Shown: in pieces, positions 22,402 to 33,547 of the stretch | How the letters are laid out: each line of letters starts with the position of its first letter | How positions within the stretch are numbered: position 1 is the first letter of the stretch | From: Gigaspora rosea | Taxonomy: Eukaryota; Glomeromycota; Glomeromycetes; Diversisporales; Gigasporaceae | Reading direction: 5' to 3' | DNA: 64,000 bases | NCBI GenBank assembly: GCA_003550325.1 | Contig: QKWP01000519.1 | Span: 129,289 to 193,288, forward strand | Made by a program: the position numbers and the translations under genes | The notes under the pieces: model-generated | What the model saw: only the letters and a program-made list of their open reading frames with translations | Told to the model about the DNA's origin: nothing | The model's database searches: none

Positions 22402-22587
22402 CCGTAAATTGCCGTATACAAGACCCGAGACTGTTGCATTCCACCAATTTTTAAATCATATAGTAGACCTCGGATCTAGTACATGCTGAGAGGTTATATC
22501 ATGAAAAGAAAAAAAATTTTAAAGTCATTTATAATAGGCAGTCTAACTATCTGAAAAAACCGCAATATAAATTTCGGTAATTTACGG
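22402..22587. mobile_element. 186-bp TA-inserted MITE, CCGTAAATT ends
   Basis: Inverted ends CCGTAAATTGCCG (22402) and the complement of CCGTAAATTACCG ending at 22587, with TA on both sides (22400-22401, 22588-22589). Confidence 0.7.
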
Positions 22588-22589
22588 TA

Positions 22590-23488
22590 ATGTTAAAAAG
22601 TGTAATGTAACACGATCGGGAAAATCCGGGTTGAAATTTTGCATCTTTTCGTGCACTAACAAAAAAGTTGTTTAAGATTATATTAAATAACCACCTAACA
22701 TCTAGTCATGGTCTAAACGTTAATCCTAGCATGGAAGCATTTTCAGTCATCATGTGCCCGTGTTTTTTTGATAATTACGCTGAGAAAAGCCAGGTTCATA
22801 GCTTACCGTTAAAATTGATATTTGATACATTGTAAATGATATTTAAAGGGAAAAAAAAAATTTATCGTTATTTGTGTAATTCTAATTTAAGACTTAATGA
22901 CTTGAAAATCACGTAACAGACACTTTTTGTGAGATAGCTTCATTAGGATTTCACCAGAATCGCCAACAATTATACCCACGATTAATCCAAATTCTAGTCA
23001 AGAAAGTATAAGAACAGAAAAGACTACACATTAATCACGTGTACAAATTGTAGAAATACGAAAACTTTTAAAGAACTTAATGAGAAAAAATTTACGATTG
23101 CAAATACGGTTTGAGAATCGATCGGTGACACTTATAATGCTTTCAATATTTCCATAATTAACATAATTAACTTATCGTTATCGTTATGAGTATTGCACAT
23201 ACTATAGAGAGTTGATGGAATACGTAAGATGACATACAGAGATCGCAATACTCATACATATTCATACCAATAACAAGCTAGACCAGCTAGGCGTCATTCT
23301 CAAAAAAAGTATCAGTATGGGAAATTGGATTTATTGCTGTTAAAGCTTTCAACATTCTATAAACATCCTTCAGAATCCATCATATGCTCCAATGATGCCA
23401 TTGCCACATATCATTACTAATTTTATCGTGTTCATTGAATATTTTTGCATAGATGATGTTAATATTCTAGCATTATTATTATATTATG

Positions 23489-23520
<32 letters not shown>

Positions 23521-23972
23521 CATTTGATTTTCAGAATATTCTGGCATTTTCTTTGACTTTCAGTCAGTTTTTAAGGAAATAACAGTTGCTCGTATAAGAA
23601 GCAGGTAGAAAATTACATTTAAAAACGATCTTTAACGGAACTTGTTAATAGTTAATCCATTTGTATTTGATACTATTTTTATATAATCCGGAAATAATAA
23701 TAAATAAACTAACAGTTACGTATAAGGCTTGTCTTTTTATGAAAAAATAAGCAGTAAATTTTAACGTTAAATATTAAAAAGATTATTGAAATTTTTTTTT
23801 TTTTATCACTGTAACTAATTTTAAATTTTTGGCGACTATACGTAATTTTACTAAACGTTTTACCAGTCGTATCAATCGTATCAGTATTATGACACAAACA
23901 TTACATCATGAAATCTTAATAAATTAATTTATAAATACTTGATGATGATACTTGATAATATCAAAACAAAAA
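22590..23972. other. Intergenic upstream of the 23973 gene
   Basis: Less AT-rich in parts than the repeat blocks, but no gene, RNA or clear element was recognised. It contains an (ATT)n microsatellite at 23470-23522. Confidence 0.4.
23470..23522. repeat. (ATT)n microsatellite
   Basis: About 13 tandem ATT units with minor interruptions. Confidence 0.85.
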
Positions 23973-24586
23973 ATGTCGGATATGTATTCTGAAGACATCT
24001 TAAATGATCCACACCGAGCTGGATGGGTTGGTGCTTCAATTATGCCAAGTATATATAAAACACAGACTTGCCATTTTTTCCATTTATAACTGTTCTATTA
24101 ATTAATTAATTATTTTTTTCTTATGTATACACAAAGATCCAGTTGTTCGTTTTCCCTCGGACAAATCTATTCCTCAAATAGATCCATGGGCAACAGAGCC
24201 TCATAATAAACGTTTTTCTTCTAAACTTAGTACACCTGCTACTGAAATATCAATTTTCGAATTACCACCACAAGGAAATATAATTGAATTTGAGAATCCT
24301 TCATTAGCACATGGAGCTAAAGATGCTATTATTGGAAAGATTAAAGTTTGTGTACATCTTTTTTGAATAATATTTAAAATATTAATTTTTTTTTTTTTTT
24401 TTTTTTAATGCGTATATATTTATAATTTATACTGAATAGGAAACAATTGGTAAAATAACGCGTAGAGATTATTTAAGAGAATCTGGTAGAGACCAAAAAA
24501 GATGGGGAAAACGTGAATTCAAAGCTGCTAAAAAGGCTGAAAAAGCCGCGAGTATTAATCGGAAACTAAGTGTTCGTACAATTTAA
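23973..24586 (+). CDS. Small three-exon gene, unknown function (143 aa)
   Basis: Exons 23973-24048, 24137-24345 and 24440-24586, joined by two GT-AG introns (24049-24136, 24346-24439) in consistent phase. The start is MSDMYSEDILND and the end is SINRKLSVRTI. The N-terminal two thirds are Pro-rich (VRFPSDKSIPQIDPWATEP); the C-terminal 49 residues are strongly basic and charged (ITRRDYLRESGRDQKRWGK) with an Ala/Lys-rich helix-prone tail. No signal peptide or membrane segment. The product is a soluble, possibly nucleic-acid-binding protein, but the family was not recognised. Codon use and clean splice sites support a real gene; each exon is too short to stand out as an ORF. The next gene is on the other strand and ends at 25243. 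Confidence 0.7.
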
Positions 24587-24809
24587 CAAACTAATAATTA
24601 ATAATGTAGTAATTCGATGTAATAATTTATACGGTACTTTAAACGGACACTTGAACACTTGGACATAATCTTATTTAGCATTTAATTAATTTAATATTTA
24701 AAAACCAGCCTTATCTGCATGTATGCACTCGTTTAATTTTGTCATGGTCGATATCTGATATACCGATAGTCACGTAACATTATGTCATTGTCACGTAACG
24801 ATAATTATT

Positions 24810-24981
24810 GTGACAGATCATAATGAAATCCAGATTAAAATGAAATGATAGTATAAAATCTCGAAAACTAAATTTTTTTGGGGTATATTTTTTAGGGTTA
24901 GGGGTTTAGGGTTAGAGTTAGTTTTAAAAAAAATTATAATAAACAAGTATTAATGGGTTTTAGAAAGCTAGCAGGTTAAGT
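24810..24981 (+). repeat. Dispersed 170-bp repeat, copy 2
   Basis: Close match to 18375-18546, with the same TTAGGGTTAGGGGTTTAG core. It lies just 3' of the small three-exon gene. Confidence 0.65.
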
Positions 24982-24989
24982 ACAATTAT

Positions 24990-25110
24990 TATTACGTACT
25001 GTACTGTACGTACTTTTAAGTATAACGTACGTAATGAACGTACTGTACTGTACTGTACGTACTTTTAATTATAACGTACGTAATGAACGTACTGTACGTA
25101 CGTATACGTA
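24990..25110. repeat. GTAC-rich tandem repeat
   Basis: About 60-bp unit present twice, made of GTACTGTACTGTACGTAC and ATAACGTACGTAATGAACG words, many of them self-complementary. It sits between the 3' ends of two converging genes. Confidence 0.65.
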
Positions 25111-25242
25111 TATGTTGTTACAAGTGACAAATTAAAAATTATTAAAAATTATTATTAAAATATTTTTAAAAAGCTAATTAAAAATTAATGATAATATTAT
25201 TAACGTTAACGTTATCAGTTATAATAAAATTAAATAAAAATC

Positions 25243-26322
25243 TCAATTCCACCAAATTAATCTTCGATTCGCTAAAACAGTTGCTAAATCATCAGGTAAT
25301 TTATAAGGATATATACCATGCCAAAACCAATGATTTGAACAAGTTTTCAAGAAATTTCGTACCGTTTTTATATCTAATTCTATGTAAATATCCTCACATC
25401 CTTCAGAATACCAATTATAATGTTTTAAATAAAGATGTCGTTTTACATCAGTATAATTATATAATAATGTCAATGAATTATTATCTATATAATAATTTAA
25501 ATTATTACTCAACCTCAAATTGTTACATAAACTACATTTAAATATTTTACCATCACCAAGTTCATAAATTAATGCATCCCTTACACTTTTAATTCTCATA
25601 CATAAAATATCTTCAATTAATTTTAACACAAATATAGCATCCTCAGCTTGTTTCACGCATAATATAGCTTCTCTCATAATTGTTGGTACAAGTACTTTAT
25701 CCAAAAATTTTTCATCCCATGGAATCCTTGCATCATTATTATGATATGGAGGAGACTTATAACTAGGACAATATGGTATCCAATAAATAGCAGGACGTTT
25801 ATATAATGGGGAATAAACCAACCTTTCTTTAATTTGATTATAACGTTTTGGAATAATTCTTCTTTCCATCTCAATAATTCTATATTCTTCCAACATTTTA
25901 ATTTTCCATCTATCATAATCTATTTGAGCAAATAAATGATTTGGTAATAACATTACTTCATTTAAAAAAGGGCACATATCTAAAAGGTAACGATTATAAA
26001 GTAATTTTCCATTTGAATTTGTTTCAGAAGCTAAAAGTTCATAATATAAAAAAATTTGACATTTTTTATGATATATTGTTAAATCATATAATTTTTGATC
26101 AAGTTCTTCTCTATATATAGTATCAATTTCAATTTCTTTAGCTTTTTGTTTTGAATTTTTTAACCATTCAAATCTTTCAATTTTTGATAAATTATCAAAT
26201 TCATTTTTTGATCGTTTTATGGAATCAGCCCAGAATACCTTATATTCTGAACCATACATACCATTTAATCTGAATTTAGTAAATGGTAAACCACTCGCAT
26301 ATTCAGGAATTTCATTTCCACT
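25243..26322 (-). CDS. Protein with C-terminal C2H2-like finger, 5' end missing
   Basis: The minus-strand reading frame from an apparent acceptor (AAAATAG, about 26323) to the stop at 25243-25245 gives about 360 residues. The first ATG is at 26257-26259, but sensible coding continues upstream (NEIPEYASGLPFTKFRLNG), so the true start is probably in an exon lost in or beyond the N gap at 26547-27461. The central part is charged and helical (KNSKQKAKEIEIDTIYREEL) with a Pro/Tyr-rich stretch (YKRPAIYWIPYCPSYKSPPY). Near the C-terminus FKCSLCNN is followed by DVKRHLYLKH, which fits a C2H2 zinc finger with a long Cys-His spacer. The C-terminus LIWWN is intact. Family not recognised; DNA or RNA binding is inference only. 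Confidence 0.65.
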   Translation of the reverse strand, partial: SGNEIPEYASGLPFTKFRLNGMYGSEYKVFWADSIKRSKNEFDNLSKIERFEWLKNSKQKAKEIEIDTIYREELDQKLYDLTIYHKKCQIFLYYELLASETNSNGKLLYNRYLLDMCPFLNEVMLLPNHLFAQIDYDRWKIKMLEEYRIIEMERRIIPKRYNQIKERLVYSPLYKRPAIYWIPYCPSYKSPPYHNNDARIPWDEKFLDKVLVPTIMREAILCVKQAEDAIFVLKLIEDILCMRIKSVRDALIYELGDGKIFKCSLCNNLRLSNNLNYYIDNNSLTLLYNYTDVKRHLYLKHYNWYSEGCEDIYIELDIKTVRNFLKTCSNHWFWHGIYPYKLPDDLATVLANRRLIWWN

Positions 26323-26324
26323 AT

Positions 26325-26460
26325 TTTATATATATATATGATATATGTGTGTATATATGATATGATATATATATATATATGATATGATATGATATGATAT
26401 ATATATATATATGATATATATGATATATATGTATATATATGATATATGTATATATGTATA
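26325..26460. repeat. (GATAT/AT)n microsatellite
   Basis: Alternating AT with GATAT interruptions. It probably lies in the intron upstream of the exon at 26322. Confidence 0.85.
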
Positions 26461-26546
26461 TGGATTAATAAATTAATAAATTTTTTGTTTTTATAAAAAT
26501 TTCTTAATAATTTAATTAATCAATAAAAAAAAAAAAAAAAAAAAAA

Positions 26547-27461
26547 NNNNNNNNNNNNNNNNNNNNNNNNNNNNNNNNNNNNNNNNNNNNNNNNNNNNNN
26601 NNNNNNNNNNNNNNNNNNNNNNNNNNNNNNNNNNNNNNNNNNNNNNNNNNNNNNNNNNNNNNNNNNNNNNNNNNNNNNNNNNNNNNNNNNNNNNNNNNNN
26701 NNNNNNNNNNNNNNNNNNNNNNNNNNNNNNNNNNNNNNNNNNNNNNNNNNNNNNNNNNNNNNNNNNNNNNNNNNNNNNNNNNNNNNNNNNNNNNNNNNNN
26801 NNNNNNNNNNNNNNNNNNNNNNNNNNNNNNNNNNNNNNNNNNNNNNNNNNNNNNNNNNNNNNNNNNNNNNNNNNNNNNNNNNNNNNNNNNNNNNNNNNNN
26901 NNNNNNNNNNNNNNNNNNNNNNNNNNNNNNNNNNNNNNNNNNNNNNNNNNNNNNNNNNNNNNNNNNNNNNNNNNNNNNNNNNNNNNNNNNNNNNNNNNNN
27001 NNNNNNNNNNNNNNNNNNNNNNNNNNNNNNNNNNNNNNNNNNNNNNNNNNNNNNNNNNNNNNNNNNNNNNNNNNNNNNNNNNNNNNNNNNNNNNNNNNNN
27101 NNNNNNNNNNNNNNNNNNNNNNNNNNNNNNNNNNNNNNNNNNNNNNNNNNNNNNNNNNNNNNNNNNNNNNNNNNNNNNNNNNNNNNNNNNNNNNNNNNNN
27201 NNNNNNNNNNNNNNNNNNNNNNNNNNNNNNNNNNNNNNNNNNNNNNNNNNNNNNNNNNNNNNNNNNNNNNNNNNNNNNNNNNNNNNNNNNNNNNNNNNNN
27301 NNNNNNNNNNNNNNNNNNNNNNNNNNNNNNNNNNNNNNNNNNNNNNNNNNNNNNNNNNNNNNNNNNNNNNNNNNNNNNNNNNNNNNNNNNNNNNNNNNNN
27401 NNNNNNNNNNNNNNNNNNNNNNNNNNNNNNNNNNNNNNNNNNNNNNNNNNNNNNNNNNNNN
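26547..27461. other. Assembly gap (915 N), bordered by poly-A
   Basis: The Ns are flanked by A runs at 26523-26546 and 27462-27481, so the gap was probably caused by a homopolymer or repeat. It likely hides the 5' exon(s) of the minus-strand gene at 25243-26322. A 330-residue reading frame through the Ns is an artefact. Confidence 0.95.
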
Positions 27462-27481
27462 AAAAAAAAAAAAAAAAAAAA

Positions 27482-28600
27482 ATGCGTGATTTTCAAAAAG
27501 TCAGCCATGGATTTCCAATATACTTTAAAAAAAGAAACCCACAGGAAAAAATACCACTTTTCATCATTACCAAACCCGGTAGTTTAAACAATTAAAAGAG
27601 ATTCCATTTCAACGATAATGACCAGTTAATTATTTGTGTATATATAAATTATATATTTGTTATATAAATAAATATGTAGCAGTAGATAGAGAAACATTAC
27701 GTAAAATACGTAATATACGTAATACACGTTGTTTTTGTTTATAACGGGCGTCATTGGACTTGGCGTAACCTCCACAATAAAATCAAGTTGAATTTCGTGT
27801 TTAAATATAAATTTGTTGATAAATTTGTGTATCACACAAGCCTTACTAATGTATACTTACTAATGTAAAGTACTTTGATGTCATACAAGATCATATTCTC
27901 ATATTCCCAATCGATTGTTGGGCGTTTCTTCCGGACTCTTTCAAATTTATTCTAAAAAAATATATATATATATAATATGATAACAGATAACATACTATGT
28001 TATCTGCTATCTGCTATGAATAAAAACGGACATTTTTTACTTAGATTACAATTGATACTATATATATACGTAGAGATTTTTTTTTAATCTCGATTGTGAT
28101 AATCATATATTTGTTAATAATAATTTTAATGCTAATAATAAATTTACGATAAAATATTACAATTTATATATTACGAAATATATATAAGGGACTAATACAA
28201 ATTTTTATAAATTAGGTAATATTTATTAACTCTAAATTGTGATGTCATATAGAGTTGTTTAAAAAAATATGATCGTGATGCTTTTTTCATTATTGGTTTT
28301 TTAGACTGCAAACAATGATTGGATGTTTTATTAGTAATTATATTTACATATATAAATAAATAAATAAATATAAATAAATAGCACATGTGTATGTGTACGT
28401 ACTGTACGTTCGTATATAAATTATATAACGATTTTATATATAATAATATATATATATATCATATAATATATATATATATATCATATATATATATATATCA
28501 TGTATATATCTATATATATATATCTATATATATATCAGATATATATATAATATATTATAGCATAAATACAATAAATTTATATATTATAATATATGAAAAA
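27482..28600. other. Intergenic AT-rich DNA with (AT)n tract
   Basis: No gene recognised. (AT)n microsatellite sequence spans 28440-28560, TACGTAATA repeats lie at 27697-27730, and there is a TAAATAAATA run at 28350-28380. Confidence 0.45.
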
Positions 28601-28818
28601 GTCTATTTGTAACAGCCTGTTACACGCTTATTTGTAACAGCTCATAAGGCCACATTAATGTTAAAGTAGATTTAGAGTTAGGGTTAGGGTCAAGATTAAT
28701 ACAAAATTGCAAGAGGATCATTTTTTGTTAGAAGTGCAATAGGGATTATCTTAGTAAAATTTTGAGTTATAAATAAAGCTGTTACAAATAAGCGTGTAAC
28801 AGGCTGTTACAAATAGAC
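28601..28818. mobile_element. 218-bp hairpin MITE with 45-bp ends
   Basis: Inverted ends of about 45 bp starting GTCTATTTGTAACAGCCTGT (28601), with the complement ending at 28818. The core holds GAGTTAGGGTTAGGGT and the module TTTTTTGTTAGAAGTGCAAT, which also occurs, reversed, in the element at 59758-60033. Confidence 0.75.
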
Positions 28819-28969
28819 TTATCCTTACAAAAAAATTTAACTAATAAGATAAACTTTGTATAATAAATATTTCAATACACTATTATATACTACAACTACC
28901 AAGACCAGCTGCCTAAATATGATGTATTGATATATTAATAACAAGCTTTAAGAACTACAACTACAGTTA

Positions 28970-29026
28970 TACCCTCTAAGAGCATGCTCTTGGAACTTGG
29001 TTTAAGTGTGCACTTAGAGAGGGTAT
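28970..29026. repeat. Short hairpin, TATACCCTCTAAG ends
   Basis: TATACCCTCTAAG and CTTAGAGAGGGTATA form a 57-bp foldback, possibly a solo or internally deleted MITE. TTAAGAGGGTATACTCC at 57308-57324 resembles one end. Confidence 0.5.
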
Positions 29027-29172
29027 ACATTTATAAAGATAACCAATCAAAAATAAAGCCAAACACATGATTAACACTTTAATGCTTTTATTCAAAAATG
29101 AGCTAACTTCATAATCGATAATGGTCACTATATAGTAAAGTTCAAAGTTTATTATGTAAATCAATTATAATN

Positions 29173-29267
29173 AGAAGTGCAATAGGGGTTATCTTAGTAA
29201 AATTTTGAGTTATAAATAAAGCTGTTACAAATAAGCGTGTAACAGGCTGTTACAAATAGACTTATCC
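29173..29267. repeat. Duplicate of the right end of 28601-28818
   Basis: 95 bp nearly identical to 28730-28824 (one difference seen), starting directly after a single N at 29172. The abrupt start at an N suggests an assembly join rather than a second insertion. Confidence 0.7.
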
Positions 29268-31570
29268 ATAATATATATATAATATATATATAATATATAT
29301 AATATATGTAATATATGTAATAATATATTTAATATATGTATAGGTATATATATTGTATATTATATATTTATAGTGTAGGCAATTGTTGTCGTTATATGAA
29401 TAGTTTAAACCAAACCAAAAAAGTTAGTAATGGCGCGTAGACATCTGATGAATGCCCGCAATTTCTCTTAATTACATACCTGCATTAGCATTGACTCAAT
29501 TTTTTACACATTTGTCCTAGTGTTCATAGTATGTATAGAGTAGATCAATTAAGTTTCGAAACATGAGAAAAAAATTCGGTGTATACCGATGTTTGTTAAA
29601 TTTGTGATAAAAAAAATTTTTTTTTTTTTTTTGTTTGCGACTGCGTACAAACTGCATAAAAATTGCGTACAAAACAAATGTCATTTTGATAAAACGAATC
29701 AAGTTTAATCGAGAACGACTCCTTAAAAGTATTGCCAAGCATTGTTGGGACAATAAATGCTAATCTATCCTCCTGACAATCTGCTGTACAAATTGCTCGA
29801 TGCAATCCCTACTCGATAAAAGAGATACAGTGAAAATTCTTTATTCTATAACATTACATTATATTAATTAAATAAAAAATAAATGTGTAAAAATATGAAG
29901 TGAATGAATACAATTATAGAAAAAGAATAAAAAATAATTACAATTAAGAGAGACCAACCGTATGTCATTTTATGAAATAACTATAAAATGCCAAAACCAA
30001 AAATTTTTATTGATCCTCAACTGCATTTCATTGATTTTTTTTTTGATGTAATTAAATCGTTCTAAAGAAGACAACCGCCCGCTCGATTTTTACCATATTT
30101 AGTTCGTATTACGTCATCCTTTTAATAAAATGAAAGAATATCTTTTGCTTATGTTATAAATTAATTTTTCTCAATATTGATTCTAAAAGACTCGGTTAGA
30201 TATTAATGACGTACTATATTACCCCTATTATATACAGTACTTAAAAAATAAATTCTTAATAATTCTATTTGCATATACTATCTAAATGCATGATTTTTTA
30301 ATTATTAACATAACAAAGATGGTTCTTATACGATAACATGGTTTAAACGCATATATCTATATGCATAAAAAAAAAAAAGTCTGAAAGATGGCATGCAATT
30401 AGATAGTATCAACTGTATTAATTTTTTCAAGTTTATAATTTCAGATAATTTCAGATTTTTTCAGATTGCAAACAAACACAGATAAAAATTAACTATTTTA
30501 CATTAACACTAATTGACTTTTTTTATAAAATGTTTAAACAAAAGTTATATACTGTATAATACAGCAACTGTTTTTACTAAATCATACTAGTGCTGTTTAA
30601 TATTAATTTTAACTAAATTAGGGTATGTATAATATAAAGATTAATATAAAAGATTATCATAAAATTCTATTATAAAGTTATTTTTCGAAAAACTATCTAA
30701 TTAATTATGTGTAAAAAAAATGTGCAAAGATTAAAATAGTAAAGAACAAATTTATTGGAAAATATACCATACCGAGCTGAGGTTTATATTGTTTCTAATA
30801 AAATTAATCATCATCAATCGTAACTACTTAAGTTTACTTCTAGCAGCATTTTCGAAAATCTCTTACCTATTTGATCATTAAAGTTTTTTTAACATAAACA
30901 GGAGACGCGATGACAATCATTTTATTGATACGTACGTAACGTACGAATAACTGTTACAAGCCATGATCGTTATCTGACTAACAATCATGACAGCTGTTAG
31001 ATGAAAAAAAGTATTGCCTAAGATCGGTAATGTATTATACTTAATTAGTTGATATCTTTATTGTATTATTATAATTATTAGTTAGTTATAAAATTTATCG
31101 TTATTTATTTATGCGATTAACGTTTAAACCTTACGTAAATTTAATTTTGCTTATTTAGGTTGTAATATTTTTTTAAATAAACCTATCGGAAATGGCGGTA
31201 CAGTTATCAAGGATAATCATGTCACAAACAATGCGATAAATGGACGCCAATACATATGTATTGTCGCTCTAAAACAATTTTGAATTAGAAACACAACGAC
31301 TTAACGTTGTTAAAGAAACTGCATCATATGATTGTCGTTATTTCCTTTCATAATATTGTTCTCATTTTGAAACGTTTTACAAATCATCAATGCATTTAAT
31401 CACACTCAACAGATTTAAATATAAACCAAAGAAATTTATGTCAATATAATATATTTTTTTTTTTTTATTCACAAGTCAGTTCGATATTGACTTTGGTTAT
31501 AGATTTAATTTAATATAAAACTTTAAATTTTTAAATATAGACTTTTTTTAATAGAATTAATCCATTTGTA
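29268..31570. other. Intergenic, no firm gene
   Basis: 29596-29805 (minus) translates to a plausible-looking stretch (CTADCQEDRLAFIVPTMLG) without a start, end or recognisable domain; it may be an exon or a fragment. 29275-29370 is (AT)n-like. The remainder is the upstream region of the gene at 31571. Confidence 0.35.
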
Positions 31571-32299
31571 ATGGATCGCGTTCCTTTGAGCCAAAAACGT
31601 TCTCCAAATTCTAAACATCCTCATTTTTCACCTCGTTTCTCTCCTCCGACTGAACTTCACCAAGAATATTATAAAAAAATTAATTTTGAAAATTCTCCAC
31701 ATTCAAATCAATATAATTTTCCGATATTTCATTATCAAAATACCAAACCTTCTGATAATGAGTTATCATATTCAATCGATAACTCTCCTCCTAATTTACC
31801 TCATATGAATATGAACAACCTTCATTTTCTCACAAAAATATCTGATAATCCACATATAAAATTATTAAACGTTAGATTATTCAGAAAATTTCTTAAGAAT
31901 AAGTTACGTAAAGAAATTAATAATTACAAAACTAAACTTGAATCTCTATCAAATGAACGTGATAAAATTAGTAATTGTTATGTGGCAATAGCATCATTGG
32001 AACGTATGATCAAAACTGAAAATCCAAGTAATGGTTTTCGTGAAGGTATTTACGAAGTGTTGAAAACTTTATCTGCAGATCCTGGTGATAATATTAATTT
32101 AACAAATCAAATTATATCAACTATGTTGGAAATTATAATAAAAATTTGGCAAGATAAAGGATTTGGTAGATGTGCCATATGTAAACTTGGTGTTGTCATG
32201 GAATCCTCAATTGATAACGTTAATAATTTGTGGTTATGTACTAATAAGAATTGTGTAAGCAATAAACTTGCTGTTGCATCTTTGAGGAGTAACACCTAG
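31571..32299 (+). CDS. 242-aa protein with C-terminal zinc-ribbon-like Cys pairs
   Basis: Single exon, ATG 31571 to TAG 32297-32299. Residues 1-95 are low complexity, rich in Pro, Asn, His and Ser (SPRFSPPTEL) and probably disordered. Residues 100-140 are basic and helical (RKFLKNKLRKEINNYKTKLE) with coiled-coil character. The C-terminal part has CAICKLGVV, then LWLCTNKNCVSN, a CX2C...CX4C arrangement that could bind one zinc ion. No signal peptide or membrane segment. Family not recognised. Uniform codon use, an intact frame and a Cys pattern at a conserved-looking end support a real gene; a nucleic-acid or protein-binding role is inference. Confidence 0.75.
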   Translation: MDRVPLSQKRSPNSKHPHFSPRFSPPTELHQEYYKKINFENSPHSNQYNFPIFHYQNTKPSDNELSYSIDNSPPNLPHMNMNNLHFLTKISDNPHIKLLNVRLFRKFLKNKLRKEINNYKTKLESLSNERDKISNCYVAIASLERMIKTENPSNGFREGIYEVLKTLSADPGDNINLTNQIISTMLEIIIKIWQDKGFGRCAICKLGVVMESSIDNVNNLWLCTNKNCVSNKLAVASLRSNT

Positions 32300-32643
32300 T
32301 TGGTCTGGCTTGTTATCATTAGGAGTAATATGTACGATCTTTCATCTTACATAATTGTGGCATTAAAATCGGTCATTTCTTAATATTAAACACACTACTG
32401 TACTATTTTGTAATTAGAAATAAAAATTATTTATTGTGTGTTTTTCTTTCTTTTTTTTTTTGTTTCATTACAAAGATGTATCTAAAAATATATGAATGGT
32501 GCAGTCTTTAATAACGAATACTCATTTTGGGGTTATCATACATATCATACATATGTTAACACTCACGACTTATTATCAACTTCCTAAATAGTTTAACAAA
32601 AAAAGGTTTGTACAGTACATCTTAATACTAACATGCCGAATAA

Positions 32644-33205
32644 CATACTGCACGTGATCCTAAATGACAATACTAATTCCAATCGATCTTGCGAGAATTG
32701 TCTTTCCAAGAGGATTATTTAATTCTAAAAAATTCAATTAAATTTCAGGATTAGGTGTAATACAATAAGAATTAATCAAAAATCATCCCCTCTTTATGCG
32801 AATAAATACTGCATGTGATCTTAAGTGATAATACTAATTTCAATCGGTCTTGCGAGAATTGTCTTTCCAATATGATTACTTAACGAATAAATAAAAAAAA
32901 AATAATTCCCTCTTTATACGAATAAATACTGCGTGTGATCTTAAACGACAATACTAATTCCATTCGATCTTGCGAGAATTGTCTTTCTAATATGATTATT
33001 TAACTAAAAATTTCAATTAAATTTCAGGATTAGATGTAATACAATGAGAATAAATAAAAAAAAATAATTCCCGAATAAATACTGCATGTGATCTTAAATT
33101 ACAATACCAATTCCATTCGATCTTGCGAGTATTGTCTTTCTAATATGATTATTTAACTAAAAATTTCAATTAAATTTCTAATACAATAAGAATAAATAAT
33201 AAAAA
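32644..33205. repeat. Tandem array, four units of about 120-160 bp
   Basis: Each unit begins ATACTGC(A/G)(T/C)GTGATCCTAAA-like, then TCGATCTTGCGAGAATTGTC, then ATATGATTATTTAA, and ends with a variable A-rich stretch. Units begin at about 32645, 32807, 32927 and 33078. The array lies 0.35 kb 3' of the 242-aa gene. Confidence 0.8.
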
Positions 33206-33547
33206 ACAAATAAGTAAACAAATAAATAGATCATTTGTAACTCAACATTTTACCTATTCAACTGCCTTTTGCTCATTACAAGTTTTTTTTCATGAAATTT
33301 TTAGTATTAATAAACTCTTTCTAATCTAATATAATAACGAAAAAGCTGACTATAATCTTATAGCAAAAAAAATTTTTTTAGCTAAATTTTTAGATTTGTT
33401 ACGCCAAGGTCCCATGTGAAATCTTTTTGGTGGAAATTATCATTTCAAGATTGTAAATTTTATAAAATAATTCAAAAAGTTTTGAACATTATAGCATATT
33501 TAAAATAATTAAAAAAGGTTTGAATATTATAGTATATTTAATTAAAA

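Noticed and set aside
24990..25110. CRISPR-like repeat array
   Set aside because: No spacers of constant length, and the window is eukaryotic; it is a simple tandem repeat.
25188..25541. 117-residue plus-strand ORF
   Set aside because: Antisense to the C2H2-like gene, which has the better composition and finger motif.
26516..27508. 330-residue ORF on the minus strand
   Set aside because: It consists of the N gap read through as X, with poly-A edges.
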